This document shows positions 15,079 to 23,417 of a stretch of DNA of 27,201 nucleotides, in pieces. The position numbers were made by a program, and so were the translations under genes. Source of the DNA: Wenzhouxiangella sp. (GTDB lineage Bacteria; Pseudomonadota; Gammaproteobacteria; Xanthomonadales; Wenzhouxiangellaceae). Numbering within the stretch: position 1 is the first letter of the stretch; each line of letters opens with the position of its first letter. The notes under the pieces were generated by a model. It had not been told where the DNA came from and did not search any database. It saw only the letters and a list, made by a program, of their open reading frames with translations. The stretch spans positions 1-27,201 of the forward strand of contig SLJA01000074.1 in NCBI GenBank assembly GCA_007135355.1, written 5' to 3'.

Positions 15079-15969
15079 TCAGTCAGAAAAGCCCAGCTCA
15101 TCGAGCAGGCGCTCGTCGTCCGTCCAACCCTGACGGGTCTTGACGTGCAGCTCAAGATGGACGGCTTGGCCGAACAGCTCGGCCATGGCGCGTCGGGCCC
15201 GACTGCCAACGCGCTTGAGCACCGAGCCCTGGCGGCCGATCACCATGCCCTTGTGACGTTCCTCGGACACCAGGATCAGCGCATTGATCAACAAACGCGC
15301 GCCCTCCGCTTCAAAGCGCTCGATTACAACGGTCAGCCCATACGGGATTTCCTGGTGCAGCTGCAACATCAACTGCTCGCGAACCAGTTCGGCGGCGAGG
15401 AACCGCGCAGAACGATCGGTAAACTCATCGGCCGGGTATTGGGCCTCGCCCCGCGGCAAACGCGCAAACAACTCGTCGAGCAACTGCCCTATCCCGTCGC
15501 CCTTGAGGGCTGAGAGGTAGACCACTGTATCCACCGCCAACCGCTTCGACAATTCAGCGGTCAGCTCCAGCAAGCGGGCCCGGTCGGGCAGCAGATCAAT
15601 CTTGTTCAAGGCCAGCAGGCGAATACCGTCGCAGTTCTGGAACAGCTCGCCGGCCAGTTCATCCTCGTCCGTCCACCGGGTCGCGTCCACGACCAGCACA
15701 ACGCCGTCGACCCCGCGCATGGCCGCACCCGCCGTGCGGTTCAGTCGCCGATTCAATGCATGGGGTTTGCGCCGATGCAAGCCGGGCGTATCAACGAAAG
15801 CAATTTGCCCGCGTGCTTCCGTGACCAGCCCGACAATCCGCTGACGGGTCGTTTGTGGCTTGTGGGTCACGATGGCGACATGTTCACCGGTCAGGGCGTT
15901 GAGCAGGGTCGATTTTCCGGCGTTCGGACGACCGATCAGGGCCACGTGACCAAACTTCGCCGTGCTCAT
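15079..15969 (-). CDS. era: Ribosome-assembly GTPase Era
   Basis: Era binds the 3' end of 16S rRNA and aids 30S maturation at the membrane. The 296-residue protein has the GTPase motifs GRPNAGKSTLLN (about 13-24), DTPGLH and NKID, and a C-terminal KH domain with MVIGRQGSVLKRVGSRARR. The length is normal. The ATG at 15967-15969 overlaps the rnc stop as ATGA, a four-base overlap that suggests translational coupling with rnc. Confidence 0.98.
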   Translation of the reverse strand: MSTAKFGHVALIGRPNAGKSTLLNALTGEHVAIVTHKPQTTRQRIVGLVTEARGQIAFVDTPGLHRRKPHALNRRLNRTAGAAMRGVDGVVLVVDATRWTDEDELAGELFQNCDGIRLLALNKIDLLPDRARLLELTAELSKRLAVDTVVYLSALKGDGIGQLLDELFARLPRGEAQYPADEFTDRSARFLAAELVREQLMLQLHQEIPYGLTVVIERFEAEGARLLINALILVSEERHKGMVIGRQGSVLKRVGSRARRAMAELFGQAVHLELHVKTRQGWTDDERLLDELGFSD

Positions 15970-16694
15970 GACGTCGTTCCCGCGCTTGAATCAGCGCTCA
16001 GTTTGGCCAGCAAGGCCTGATGCATCTTGCGCGCAGCGCCCTGTTCGGCCTTGCGACGGCTTGCCGCTTCGGCCTCGATCGGCGGCAACAGCTCGCCGAT
16101 GGCGCAACGCACCAGGAAGCGCTTGTCATGATCGGCCCCGGTTTCCGCGATCACGCTGTATTCAGGCAGATCCAGTCCGCGAGCCTGGAGCAATTCCTGC
16201 AGACGAGTCTTGGGATCCTTGAGCTGTTCGGCATCCGGCAGATCCGCCAGGCGCTGGCCAATCAACCGCGCCACCATGCGACGCGCGGGTTCAAACCCAC
16301 CGTCCAGATAAACGGCACCGATCAGCGCCTCGACCACGTCGGCCAGAATGGACTCGCGCAGAAACCCACCGCTGCGCAACTCTCCTTGGCCCAGGCGCAA
16401 GTGACGGCTCAGTTCAAGCTCGCGAGCGATTTCAGCCAGAGTGGCGTCACGCACCAGGCGCGAGCGCATCCGGCTCAGCTCGCCCTCGGCCGCGCGTGGA
16501 TGGGCCTGATACAGCAGGTCCGACACAATCAGATTGAGCAGGCTGTCGCCGAGGAACTCCAGGCGCTCGTAATGCCGGCCACCATGGCTGCGATGCGTCA
16601 ATGCCTGCTCCAGCAGGTCGGTATCGCGGAAACGGTAATCGATTCCCGGGAGCTGATCCGGCAGCCTAATTGCTGAGCGGTTCGGTGCGTTCAA
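15966..16694 (-). CDS. rnc: Ribonuclease III
   Basis: RNase III cleaves double-stranded RNA, including rRNA precursors and structured mRNAs. The 242-residue protein has the catalytic signature ERLEFLGDSLLNL (about 43-55, with the acidic metal ligands) and a second acidic site in the helix after SILADVVEALIGAVYLDGG. The dsRNA-binding domain starts near DPKTRLQELLQARG. No ATG or GTG lies before the domain; the only usual start codon is TTG at 16692-16694, which overlaps the end of the DUF4845 gene by 29 bases. That start fits the family length but lacks a clear ribosome site. Confidence 0.95.
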   Translation of the reverse strand: MNAPNRSAIRLPDQLPGIDYRFRDTDLLEQALTHRSHGGRHYERLEFLGDSLLNLIVSDLLYQAHPRAAEGELSRMRSRLVRDATLAEIARELELSRHLRLGQGELRSGGFLRESILADVVEALIGAVYLDGGFEPARRMVARLIGQRLADLPDAEQLKDPKTRLQELLQARGLDLPEYSVIAETGADHDKRFLVRCAIGELLPPIEAEAASRRKAEQGAARKMHQALLAKLSADSSAGTTS

Positions 16695-17028
16695 AACGAA
16701 TCAAGGCATCAATATTGCCGATCAGGTGCTCCTGCACTTCATAGGACACGATCAGGTTGGCGCTCGGGCTGCGCTCGACGCGAATATGCTCTGGACGCAC
16801 ATGGCGCACGTAGCTGACTTCAAAACGCGCCATGAGATTGCGGCGCAGGGTCTGCGGCGGCAGATTGGCCGCGCCGGGCTCGGCGGCGATGGCCCGCATC
16901 TCCGACACGATCGAATAGTGATTGAGGTAGATCGGCACCAACTTCATACCGATGTAGGCGGCAAACAAAACCAGGGCCAGCACCAAAATAAAGCCGATCA
17001 GGGTCATGCCCCGCGACTTTGGAAGCAC
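16666..17028 (-). CDS. DUF4845 small membrane protein
   Basis: This small protein (about 120 residues from the GTG at 17026-17028) has the N-terminus KSRGMTLIGFILVLALVLFA, one membrane helix, and a periplasmic domain of about 90 residues (LVPIYLNHYSIVSEMRAIAA onward). It matches DUF4845, a family found between lepB and rnc in many gammaproteobacteria; its function is unknown. The N-terminus resembles a type IV prepilin leader but lacks the glutamate at mature position 5. The start is uncertain: GTG at 17061 (131 residues) or ATG at 17007 (113 residues) are alternatives, and none has a good ribosome site. It starts about 55 bases after the lepB stop and overlaps rnc at its 3' end. Confidence 0.82.
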   Translation of the reverse strand: MLPKSRGMTLIGFILVLALVLFAAYIGMKLVPIYLNHYSIVSEMRAIAAEPGAANLPPQTLRRNLMARFEVSYVRHVRPEHIRVERSPSANLIVSYEVQEHLIGNIDALIRFERTEPLSN

Positions 17029-17083
17029 ACACCGCGATTGATCAGCAAGACACCGTTTCACAGCTGCTTGTTTCCGTCGAAGC

Positions 17084-17860
17084 CTAGTGAATCTTAGCAC
17101 CGATTCGCCGCCAAACCACGCAACCCCGGGCGCAATCCCAGTGCATCCAGATTCGCCATGCGCGTCCGACCAGATTGTCCTCGGGTACAAAATTCCAGTG
17201 TCGACTATCCAGCGACTGGTCGCGGTTGTCGCCCAGCACGAAAAAGTGACCCTCCGGCACCGTCCAGGTGCGGGTCTCCCGATCCGGCTGATCCGGGAAG
17301 ATCATCACGTAGTGAGGGTCATCACCAAGGTGCTCGCGCCGCTTGATCGGCTGTCGACCGGGCGGATTGCGACTCAGTCCCTCGCCCACCCAGGGACCGA
17401 TCATTTCCTGCTCAACCGGCTCGCCGTTGATGAACAAGACCTTGTTGCGATAAGTCACGGTATCCCCGGGCAATCCGACAACGCGCTTGATGTAATTGAT
17501 GCGCTCATCTTCGGGGAAGCGGAACACCATCACGTCTCCGCGCTGGGGCTCGCCGACGGCCAGAATGCGGTGATTCAGCACGGGCAGGCGCAGCCCGTAG
17601 GAAAACTTGGTCACGGCAATAAAATCGCCGATTTCCAGGGTCGGCAGCATGGAACCGGACGGGATCTTGAACGGCTCCAGCACGAACGATCGGAAGACCA
17701 GCACCAACACGATGATCGGGAACAGCGAAGCGATGCTCTCAATCCAGTGTGGCGCCTCCTTGCCGGCGCGACGCGCGCGCGGTACCAGCCAAAAGCGCTG
17801 TAATGCCCATAGCACACCAGTGGCCAGGGCAAGAACCGTCAATATCAGAGCAAAGTCCAT
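17084..17860 (-). CDS. lepB: Signal peptidase I LepB
   Basis: LepB removes signal peptides from exported proteins on the outer face of the inner membrane. The 258-residue protein has two N-terminal membrane segments (about 3-22 and 44-60) and the catalytic Ser-Lys dyad: S70 in IPSGSMLPTL and K125 in INYIKRVVGLPGD. The conserved GDNRDQSLDSRHW block follows near residue 218. All key residues are present. The ATG lies 29 bases after the lepA stop. It is shorter than the E. coli enzyme (324), as in Pseudomonas-type LepB. Confidence 0.97.
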   Translation of the reverse strand: MDFALILTVLALATGVLWALQRFWLVPRARRAGKEAPHWIESIASLFPIIVLVLVFRSFVLEPFKIPSGSMLPTLEIGDFIAVTKFSYGLRLPVLNHRILAVGEPQRGDVMVFRFPEDERINYIKRVVGLPGDTVTYRNKVLFINGEPVEQEMIGPWVGEGLSRNPPGRQPIKRREHLGDDPHYVMIFPDQPDRETRTWTVPEGHFFVLGDNRDQSLDSRHWNFVPEDNLVGRAWRIWMHWDCARGCVVWRRIGAKIH

Positions 17861-17889
17861 GATGAATGCCAGTCGTTATCCGGTTTGTT

Positions 17890-19695
17890 TTATTTGTCGT
17901 TATCGGTTCGCAGGACCGCCAGGAAGGCTTCTTGCGGAATCTCGATCCGCCCGACCTGCTTCATCCGACGCTTGCCCGCCTTTTGCTTTTCCAGCAGCTT
18001 GCGCTTGCGTGTAACGTCTCCACCGTAGCACTTTGCGGTCACATTTTTGCGGTAAGCCTTAACAGTGCTACGCGCGATCACATGCGAGCCGATGGCCGCC
18101 TGGATGGCAATATCAAACATCTGGCGCGGTATGAGCTCGCGCATTCGCTCGGCCAGCTCGCGGCCGCGCCGCTCGCAAAACTGGCGGTGAACGATACTGC
18201 TGAGCGCATCGACTTTTTCCCCGTTAATCAACAGATCCAAACGCACGAAGGGTCCTGCCTGGTAACGGGCGAAATCATATTCAAACGATGCAAACCCGCG
18301 CGAACAGGATTTGAGGCGATCAAAGAAGTCCATCACCACCTCGGCCATGGGCAGTTCGTAGGTGAGCTGCACCTGGCCACCGAGAAAACGCATGTCTTTC
18401 TGCAGACCCCGCTTCTCTTCGCACAAACCGATGACGGCACCGACGAATTCCTGTGGCATCAGGATATTGGCGCGTATTATCGGCTCACGAATCTCGCCAA
18501 TCTTGTTGATTGGCGGCAATCCGGCCGGATTGTCCAGAGTGATGACCTCACCGTCTGTCAACTCGATTTCATAGATGACGGTCGGCGCCGTGGTGATCAG
18601 ATCGAGATCGTATTCCCGCTCGAGCCGCTCCTGCACAATTTCCATGTGCAGCATGCCCAGAAAACCGCAGCGAAAACCAAAACCCAAGGCCACCGATGTT
18701 TCCGGCTCAAACTGCAGCGCCGAATCGTTGAGTTGCAGTTTATCCAGGGCTTCACGCAGATCCGGGTAAGCGCTGGAGTCCACCGGGAACACGCCGGCAA
18801 ACACTCTCGGCTGCAGCGGCTTGAACCCGGGCAGAGGCTGATCAGCAGGGTTCCCGGCCAGGGTGATGGTGTCTCCGACTGGTGCGCCATGGACTTCCTT
18901 GATACCCGCGGCAACAAAACCAACCTGACCGCAGCCCAGATCATCGGTCGGCGTGCGTTTGGGGCTGAAGATGCCGATCTGATCGGCCTGATGCTCCTCA
19001 CCGCTGGACATGACGCGAATTTTCTGCCCGCGCCGCAGCTTGCCCTGCTTGATGCGAACCAGGGAGTTGACACCCAGGTAGTTGTCAAACCAGGAGTCGA
19101 TAATCAAGGCCTTGAGCGGAGCATCTTCGTTGGCCGCGGGGGGCGGAATCCTTTTGACGATGGCCTCCAACACGTCACGAATCCCCTCACCGGTCTTGGC
19201 GCTGACCAAAATCGCTTCCGAGGCATCGATGCCGATGATGTCTTCGATCTGATGGCGAACCCGTTCCGGATCAGCGGCGGGCAGGTCAATTTTGTTGATC
19301 ACCGGAATCACTTCCAGACCTTGCTCGACTGCCGTGTAACAGTTGGCGACACTCTGCGCCTCGACGCCCTGCGCGGCATCGACAACCAGCAGCGCGCCCT
19401 CACAAGCGGCCAGAGACCGCGACACTTCGTAGGAGAAGTCGACGTGACCCGGCGTATCGATAAAATTGAGTTGGTAACGCTCGCCGCTGTCGCTGTCGTA
19501 ATTCAGCGTCACACTCTGGGCCTTGATCGTGATACCCCGCTCGCGCTCGATATCCATGGAATCGAGCACTTGTGCTGCCATTTCCCGATCGCTCAGGCCG
19601 CCGCAAACCTGGATGAAACGATCTGCCAGCGTCGACTTGCCATGGTCGACATGGGCGATGATCGAGAAGTTACGGATGCGCGCGATTCGGCTCAT
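17890..19695 (-). CDS. lepA: Elongation factor 4 (LepA) GTPase
   Basis: EF4 is a ribosome-associated translational GTPase implicated in back-translocation and 30S biogenesis. The 601-residue protein has G-motifs AHVDHGKST (about 14-22), DTPGHVDFSYEVSR and NKIDLPAADP, EF-G-like domains, and the LepA-specific C-terminal domain ending AGKRRMKQVGRIEIPQEAFLAVL. The ATG at 19693-19695 begins the conserved MSRIARIRNFSIIAHVDHG; a TTG three codons upstream is unlikely. A GC-rich hairpin lies 15 bases upstream and a TATAAT box about 60 bases upstream. The gene heads the lepA-lepB-DUF4845-rnc-era-recO-pdxJ cluster, directly after mucD as in Pseudomonas. Confidence 0.98.
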   Translation of the reverse strand: MSRIARIRNFSIIAHVDHGKSTLADRFIQVCGGLSDREMAAQVLDSMDIERERGITIKAQSVTLNYDSDSGERYQLNFIDTPGHVDFSYEVSRSLAACEGALLVVDAAQGVEAQSVANCYTAVEQGLEVIPVINKIDLPAADPERVRHQIEDIIGIDASEAILVSAKTGEGIRDVLEAIVKRIPPPAANEDAPLKALIIDSWFDNYLGVNSLVRIKQGKLRRGQKIRVMSSGEEHQADQIGIFSPKRTPTDDLGCGQVGFVAAGIKEVHGAPVGDTITLAGNPADQPLPGFKPLQPRVFAGVFPVDSSAYPDLREALDKLQLNDSALQFEPETSVALGFGFRCGFLGMLHMEIVQERLEREYDLDLITTAPTVIYEIELTDGEVITLDNPAGLPPINKIGEIREPIIRANILMPQEFVGAVIGLCEEKRGLQKDMRFLGGQVQLTYELPMAEVVMDFFDRLKSCSRGFASFEYDFARYQAGPFVRLDLLINGEKVDALSSIVHRQFCERRGRELAERMRELIPRQMFDIAIQAAIGSHVIARSTVKAYRKNVTAKCYGGDVTRKRKLLEKQKAGKRRMKQVGRIEIPQEAFLAVLRTDNDK

Positions 19696-19710
19696 AGGTA
19701 CCAACGTGAA

Positions 19711-19737
19711 GCCGCCGCCGGTGGCACCGGCGGCGGC
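19711..19737 (-). promoter_or_regulatory. GC-rich hairpin in the lepA leader
   Basis: A perfect 11-bp inverted repeat GCCGCCGCCGG (19711-19721) / CCGGCGGCGGC (19727-19737) has a five-base centre TGGCA that can close one more pair. On the minus strand it ends 15 bases before the lepA ATG and lacks a following U-run, so it is not a standard terminator. It lies downstream of the predicted lepA promoter, so it would be part of the 5' leader; a role in attenuation, mRNA stability or as a Rho-assisted end for mucD is possible. Confidence 0.6.
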
Positions 19738-19754
19738 AAGCTCAAAAACAAGCG

Positions 19755-19781
19755 ATTATAGCGGCTGGCTGTACCCACCAA
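19755..19781 (-). promoter_or_regulatory. Putative sigma-70 promoter of the lepA-lepB-rnc-era-recO-pdxJ cluster
   Basis: A perfect TATAAT lies on the minus strand at 19755-19760, in the 100-bp gap between mucD and lepA. The best -35 is TTGGTG (19776-19781), only three of six bases and at a short 15-base spacing. The -10 match and position make a promoter plausible; read-through from mucD is also possible. Confidence 0.4.
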
Positions 19782-19795
19782 CCATCCCGGAGCAC

Positions 19796-21220
19796 TCAAT
19801 CAGCAACTTCCGGCGTAAAAGCCACGAAACTGGTGCTGCCGTCCTGTCGGTGCAACAGCAAAGCAACGGAACGCCCTTCGGGCAGATCCTCCACGATGGT
19901 GCGGAAATCGTCCATGCCGGACACGGACTGGTTGTTGATCATCAAAATTACCTGACCACTGCGAACTCCGGCGCGGTGCGCATTATCGCTTTCCACTTCG
20001 GTAATCAATACGCCGCCTTCCGGATTCCCCAGACGCTGGCGCGTTTCTGAGTCCAGCGCCTCGACCGCCAGGCCCAAGACATTGCTGGGCTCACGGTCGG
20101 GCCCTTCCTCGGCGGCCACGCGCGTCGGTTCGTCATCGAGCTGCTTGATCGTCACCTGCTTGGTCAGCCGCTCACCCCAGCGCGATATCACCACGGGCAC
20201 TTCGGTGCCGGGACGGACCATTCCGACCAACGGAGGCAGCTCCGAAAACACGTCGATCGGCTGCTCGTTGAAACTGACAATGACATCACCCACTTCGATG
20301 CCGCCGCGAGCGGCGGCACTGTCAGGCTCCACCCGATTAACCAGCGCGCCGGCGGGTCGATCCAGCCCAAGAGCATCCGCTTTTTCCCGCGTGATAATTT
20401 CGATGCCGACGCCCAGAAAACCACGCGAAACTCGACCGAACTCCAGCAGCTGATCGATGGAATTTTGCGCTACCTCGATCGGGATCGAAAACGACAGGCC
20501 GATGTTGCCGCCGCCCGAGCTCAGGATCCAGGAATTGATGCCGACCACGGTGCCGTCGGTCCGAATCAGCGGCCCGCCAGAGTTACCCCGGTTGATGGCC
20601 ACGTCAGTCTGAATGAAGGGGACATACTGCTGGCGCTGCTGCGTCCGCCCCTTGGCGCTGACGATGCCGGCCGTCACTGTCTGCTCGAACGAGAACGGGG
20701 AACCGATGCCGATGACCCACTCGCCGACGCGCAAATCGCGAGAATCGCCGAACTCCAGCGTGGGCAGTCCTTCAGCCGGAATGCGCAATAAGGCCACGTC
20801 GGCTTCGGGGTCGGATCCGACGATCTCGGCTTCGAACTCACGCCGGTCGGCCAGCCTGACTACGACCTGGTCGGCATTTTCAATGACGTGGTGGTTGGTG
20901 ACAATCAATCCGTCTTCGGAAATGATGAAGCCCGAACCGCCGCCGCGGCGGTCCGGCTGTCCTCGCGGCGAACCTTCGCCGAAAGGCGGCAGATCAAAGA
21001 AGCGACGGAACATTTCGGGCACGTCGTCCGGCATCTCACCGCGCTGCTGGCGCCGCTCGCCGGGTCGCGTTCCGAAGCGGATGGTTTCGACGTTGACCAC
21101 GGCCGGAATGGATTGCTCGACCAGGTCGGTAAAGTCCGCCAGCGCCGCCAGCGCCTGCGGAATCTGGGCCACCAGCAGCCCGATCATCAGGATCACTCCA
21201 GCCAGCGTCTTGTTGAACAT
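19796..21220 (-). CDS. mucD: Periplasmic Do-like serine protease MucD/DegP (HtrA family)
   Basis: This 474-residue protein is an envelope quality-control protease/chaperone. A signal peptide (about 1-26, MFNKTLAGVILMIGLL ending QALA) exports it. The trypsin-like domain has the triad H111 (VTNHHV), D141 (EADVALL) and S214 (RGNSGGP), and two PDZ domains follow at about 260-350 and 375-465. The ATG at 21218-21220 has GGAGAT close upstream. It follows rseC by 58 bp, the algU-mucA-mucB-mucC-mucD order of Pseudomonas. There MucD degrades misfolded envelope proteins and so restrains sigma-E activation; the same role is inferred here. Confidence 0.96.
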   Translation of the reverse strand: MFNKTLAGVILMIGLLVAQIPQALAALADFTDLVEQSIPAVVNVETIRFGTRPGERRQQRGEMPDDVPEMFRRFFDLPPFGEGSPRGQPDRRGGGSGFIISEDGLIVTNHHVIENADQVVVRLADRREFEAEIVGSDPEADVALLRIPAEGLPTLEFGDSRDLRVGEWVIGIGSPFSFEQTVTAGIVSAKGRTQQRQQYVPFIQTDVAINRGNSGGPLIRTDGTVVGINSWILSSGGGNIGLSFSIPIEVAQNSIDQLLEFGRVSRGFLGVGIEIITREKADALGLDRPAGALVNRVEPDSAAARGGIEVGDVIVSFNEQPIDVFSELPPLVGMVRPGTEVPVVISRWGERLTKQVTIKQLDDEPTRVAAEEGPDREPSNVLGLAVEALDSETRQRLGNPEGGVLITEVESDNAHRAGVRSGQVILMINNQSVSGMDDFRTIVEDLPEGRSVALLLHRQDGSTSFVAFTPEVAD

Positions 21221-21278
21221 GCGATCTCCAGTTTATTTCAGGTTCCGATGGGGGACATGGCTGCACAAGCCAGCCGGT

Positions 21279-21761
21279 TCAAGTCCGGGATGACGACTCA
21301 CCACCCTCGGCACTCCCAGACAACGATTCCACACGCGGGTTCAGAATCCGTCCGCGCAGCCGTCCGCTGAGCCAAATCGACAGTGCGCCCACGATTAGCC
21401 CCGCGACCAAGGCCGTAACGTCCTTGATCAGCGGATCGTCGAGCAATGTAGCAGCAAGGCCTGCAGCGAGAATGAACGACAACAAAGGCAGAGCGTAAAG
21501 AAACGCCGCGGCCCGAACCAGATCGGCTTCCCTGACCCCCACTCGCACGAGCTGTCCGATGGGAACCGGCTCCGGCGCCCGCAACCAGACTTCCGAGCCG
21601 CGCGCAGCAAACAAGCGGCTAAACACGCCCGCACCGCAACCCTCGCCGCGCAGGCAGCGCTGACAATGCCTCAGCGGCTGCAATCGCAGCTTGACCCAGG
21701 AACCATTGACCGCGGTGACCGAAGCACACTGCCAGTTAAACTCAGAAGACTGCCTGGTCAC
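21279..21761 (-). CDS. rseC: RseC/MucC-family (SoxR-reducing) membrane protein
   Basis: This 160-residue inner-membrane protein belongs to the RseC_MucC family, positive modulators of sigma-E, with homologues in SoxR reduction. The cytoplasmic N-terminal part carries a cysteine cluster, C33-x2-C36-x5-C42 in HCQRCLRGEGCGAG. Two membrane segments follow (about 82-103 and 110-131), then a short charged tail. The GTG at 21759-21761 begins 24 bases after the rseB stop and has a weak ribosome site. Position between rseB and mucD supports the symbol. Confidence 0.88.
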   Translation of the reverse strand: MTRQSSEFNWQCASVTAVNGSWVKLRLQPLRHCQRCLRGEGCGAGVFSRLFAARGSEVWLRAPEPVPIGQLVRVGVREADLVRAAAFLYALPLLSFILAAGLAATLLDDPLIKDVTALVAGLIVGALSIWLSGRLRGRILNPRVESLSGSAEGGESSSRT

Positions 21762-21785
21762 GGTCAGTGCGGCCGGACGGACGCC

Positions 21786-22799
21786 TCAGCGCTGCTCTTT
21801 GGCGGTGGTACGACGCTGCAATTGCTGGGCTACGAAAGCCACCGTCGCAGAAGGCACCTCTCCGACCACGGTGACGCGATGGTCTTCGACTGTGCCGGTA
21901 AAGACATGTACCGGCCCTATCGCATCGATCCGTTCCGAGTCGGGCCCATCGCCACTGCGCGCGGACTTGATGTAGATCGAAAAACTGGCCAGGCCATCGC
22001 TGAACAGCAAATGCTCGAACTCTTCACCATCGCTGTTGAGGCCGCGGCTGACCGACGCCAGTCGGAATCCGTCGGGCAACATGCGCGGAGTCCACGTGGG
22101 CCGTGCCAGCTCCGTAGTGCCCGTGCCTGTTGTCTGATCCGCCGGTCCCATCTTGATTTCCAACGCCTCGCTGGCGCTCAGCTCAGGCTCAAGTTCGCTG
22201 TCCGCGATCGGCACGCCTAGCTCGATATTGACAAAGGTCAACTGCTGCAGGTAGTTGCCCTCGTGATCCAACAGGGCCGAGCGCAGCAACATGCCGGTGT
22301 TCTCCTCCAACCAGAACCGGTGACCATAGCGGAACTGGTCGCGTGGCCGAATTTCCAGCACGCGCGCGTACAGACCGGCGACGCGTTCGTTATCGCCGAA
22401 AGACATGCGGTAAGCCAAGATCGGGCGCGACAGCCGGTTGGGTGGGAGATTCGGCAGCAGACGGGAGCCGATGCCACCCTCGACCACCATAGACTGATCG
22501 CCACCAAGCAGCACGCGGACTTGCTTGCCATCTCGCAACACTTCGCGTGGCGGGCCATCGATCGACGCAATCCGTTCCCGAATGCCTTGCTGATTGGCGC
22601 TATGAACGATGTGCAGGGTATCGACATGCCCGTCACGCATATGCACCAGGGTGCCGCGATAACTCAGGGTTTCTATCGCTCGGACCATACGGTCCAGCCA
22701 GTAATCAACTTCGTCGTCGGCCCACGCGCCCGGGCTGAAGCCGACCACGACCAACGTCAGTACGCACCCGACCAGGACCCGGTTTCGCCCAGCGCTCAT
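21786..22799 (-). CDS. rseB: Sigma-E regulatory protein RseB/MucB
   Basis: This 337-residue periplasmic protein binds the periplasmic part of RseA and shields it from proteolysis; in E. coli LPS intermediates release it. A signal peptide (about 1-27, RNRVLVGCVLTLVVVG ending GAWA) is followed by the LolA-like N-terminal domain, with the characteristic SYRGTLVHMRDGHVDTLHIVHS near residue 45, and by the smaller C-terminal domain. The ATG at 22797-22799 lies four bases after the rseA stop; the open frame extends further upstream, but only as a shadow of rseA. The tight spacing indicates coupled translation. Confidence 0.95.
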   Translation of the reverse strand: MSAGRNRVLVGCVLTLVVVGFSPGAWADDEVDYWLDRMVRAIETLSYRGTLVHMRDGHVDTLHIVHSANQQGIRERIASIDGPPREVLRDGKQVRVLLGGDQSMVVEGGIGSRLLPNLPPNRLSRPILAYRMSFGDNERVAGLYARVLEIRPRDQFRYGHRFWLEENTGMLLRSALLDHEGNYLQQLTFVNIELGVPIADSELEPELSASEALEIKMGPADQTTGTGTTELARPTWTPRMLPDGFRLASVSRGLNSDGEEFEHLLFSDGLASFSIYIKSARSGDGPDSERIDAIGPVHVFTGTVEDHRVTVVGEVPSATVAFVAQQLQRRTTAKEQR

Positions 22800-22803
22800 C
22801 GGC

Positions 22804-23403
22804 TCAACGCCCTGTCGGTCCAGTCTCGGTTGCCGTGGCGTCTTCATCGAGCGGCGGGGGCGTGCGCGAGCCGACCACAATGGGCACGTAGGAAACAAAG
22901 CCCACCGATCCGGCGGCCTGGTTATGCCGCAATACATAGCCACTGATGCGCTGCCGGTCGGCCGCCGTCGTTTCGGAAAAACTGACTGGGACCAGCGGCT
23001 GGGCAAACGACATGTCGAACGGCGTGGGCTGACTGACGAATCCGGGCTGCTCGGCCACCAGCTCCGGTTGGCCACGCTCGAGCAGGCTGCTGTTGATGCC
23101 GACCAAGGCAAATACGGCCACGCTGGCGGCAATGGCGACTCCGCCCAACGGCTTGAGCCAGCGAGCCGCTTGCGCCTGCGCCTGCCAGGCCGGTTCTTCG
23201 TTCAGCGCCGCGCCTATGCGCGCGGTCAAATCAGCACTGGAGCTCAGCTCGCCTTGCATGCAGACGCGGACCATGTGATAACGGCGCCATTGCCCCGAGA
23301 GATTTTCATCGTTGCTGAGACGGCGCAGCAAAAATGCTCTGGCGCCGCGCTCCAGCTCGCCATCCATCAGGGAAGAGAGGTGTTCGCGGTTGCTTTCAGT
23401 CAT
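22804..23403 (-). CDS. rseA: Anti-sigma-E factor RseA/MucA
   Basis: This 199-residue single-pass inner-membrane anti-sigma factor has an N-terminal cytoplasmic domain (about 1-75: SSLMDGELERGARAFLLRRL and WRRYHMVRVCMQGEL match the sigma-E-binding RseA_N domain), one membrane helix (about 85-105) and a periplasmic domain that RseB would bind. In relatives DegS and RseP cleave it under envelope stress and free RpoE. The ATG at 23401-23403 lies 14 bases after the rpoE stop. The periplasmic tail ends in a low-complexity acidic, Thr-rich stretch. Confidence 0.95.
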   Translation of the reverse strand: MTESNREHLSSLMDGELERGARAFLLRRLSNDENLSGQWRRYHMVRVCMQGELSSSADLTARIGAALNEEPAWQAQAQAARWLKPLGGVAIAASVAVFALVGINSSLLERGQPELVAEQPGFVSQPTPFDMSFAQPLVPVSFSETTAADRQRISGYVLRHNQAAGSVGFVSYVPIVVGSRTPPPLDEDATATETGPTGR

Positions 23404-23417
23404 CGGGGTATTCCAGC

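Noticed and set aside
17866..19761. Open frame of 631 codons on the plus strand spanning all of lepA
   Set aside because: lepA is beyond doubt on the minus strand; the antisense product is low in recognisable structure and shows no family motif.
21273..21289. tRNA T-arm-like sequence GCCGGTTCAAGTCCGGG
   Set aside because: Only the T-arm shape is present. No acceptor, D or anticodon stem can be built around it, and it overlaps the end of rseC.
22800..23132. N-terminal extension of RseB over rseA
   Set aside because: The extension is in a different frame of rseA and has no signal peptide; the ATG at 22799 starts directly at a clear signal peptide.
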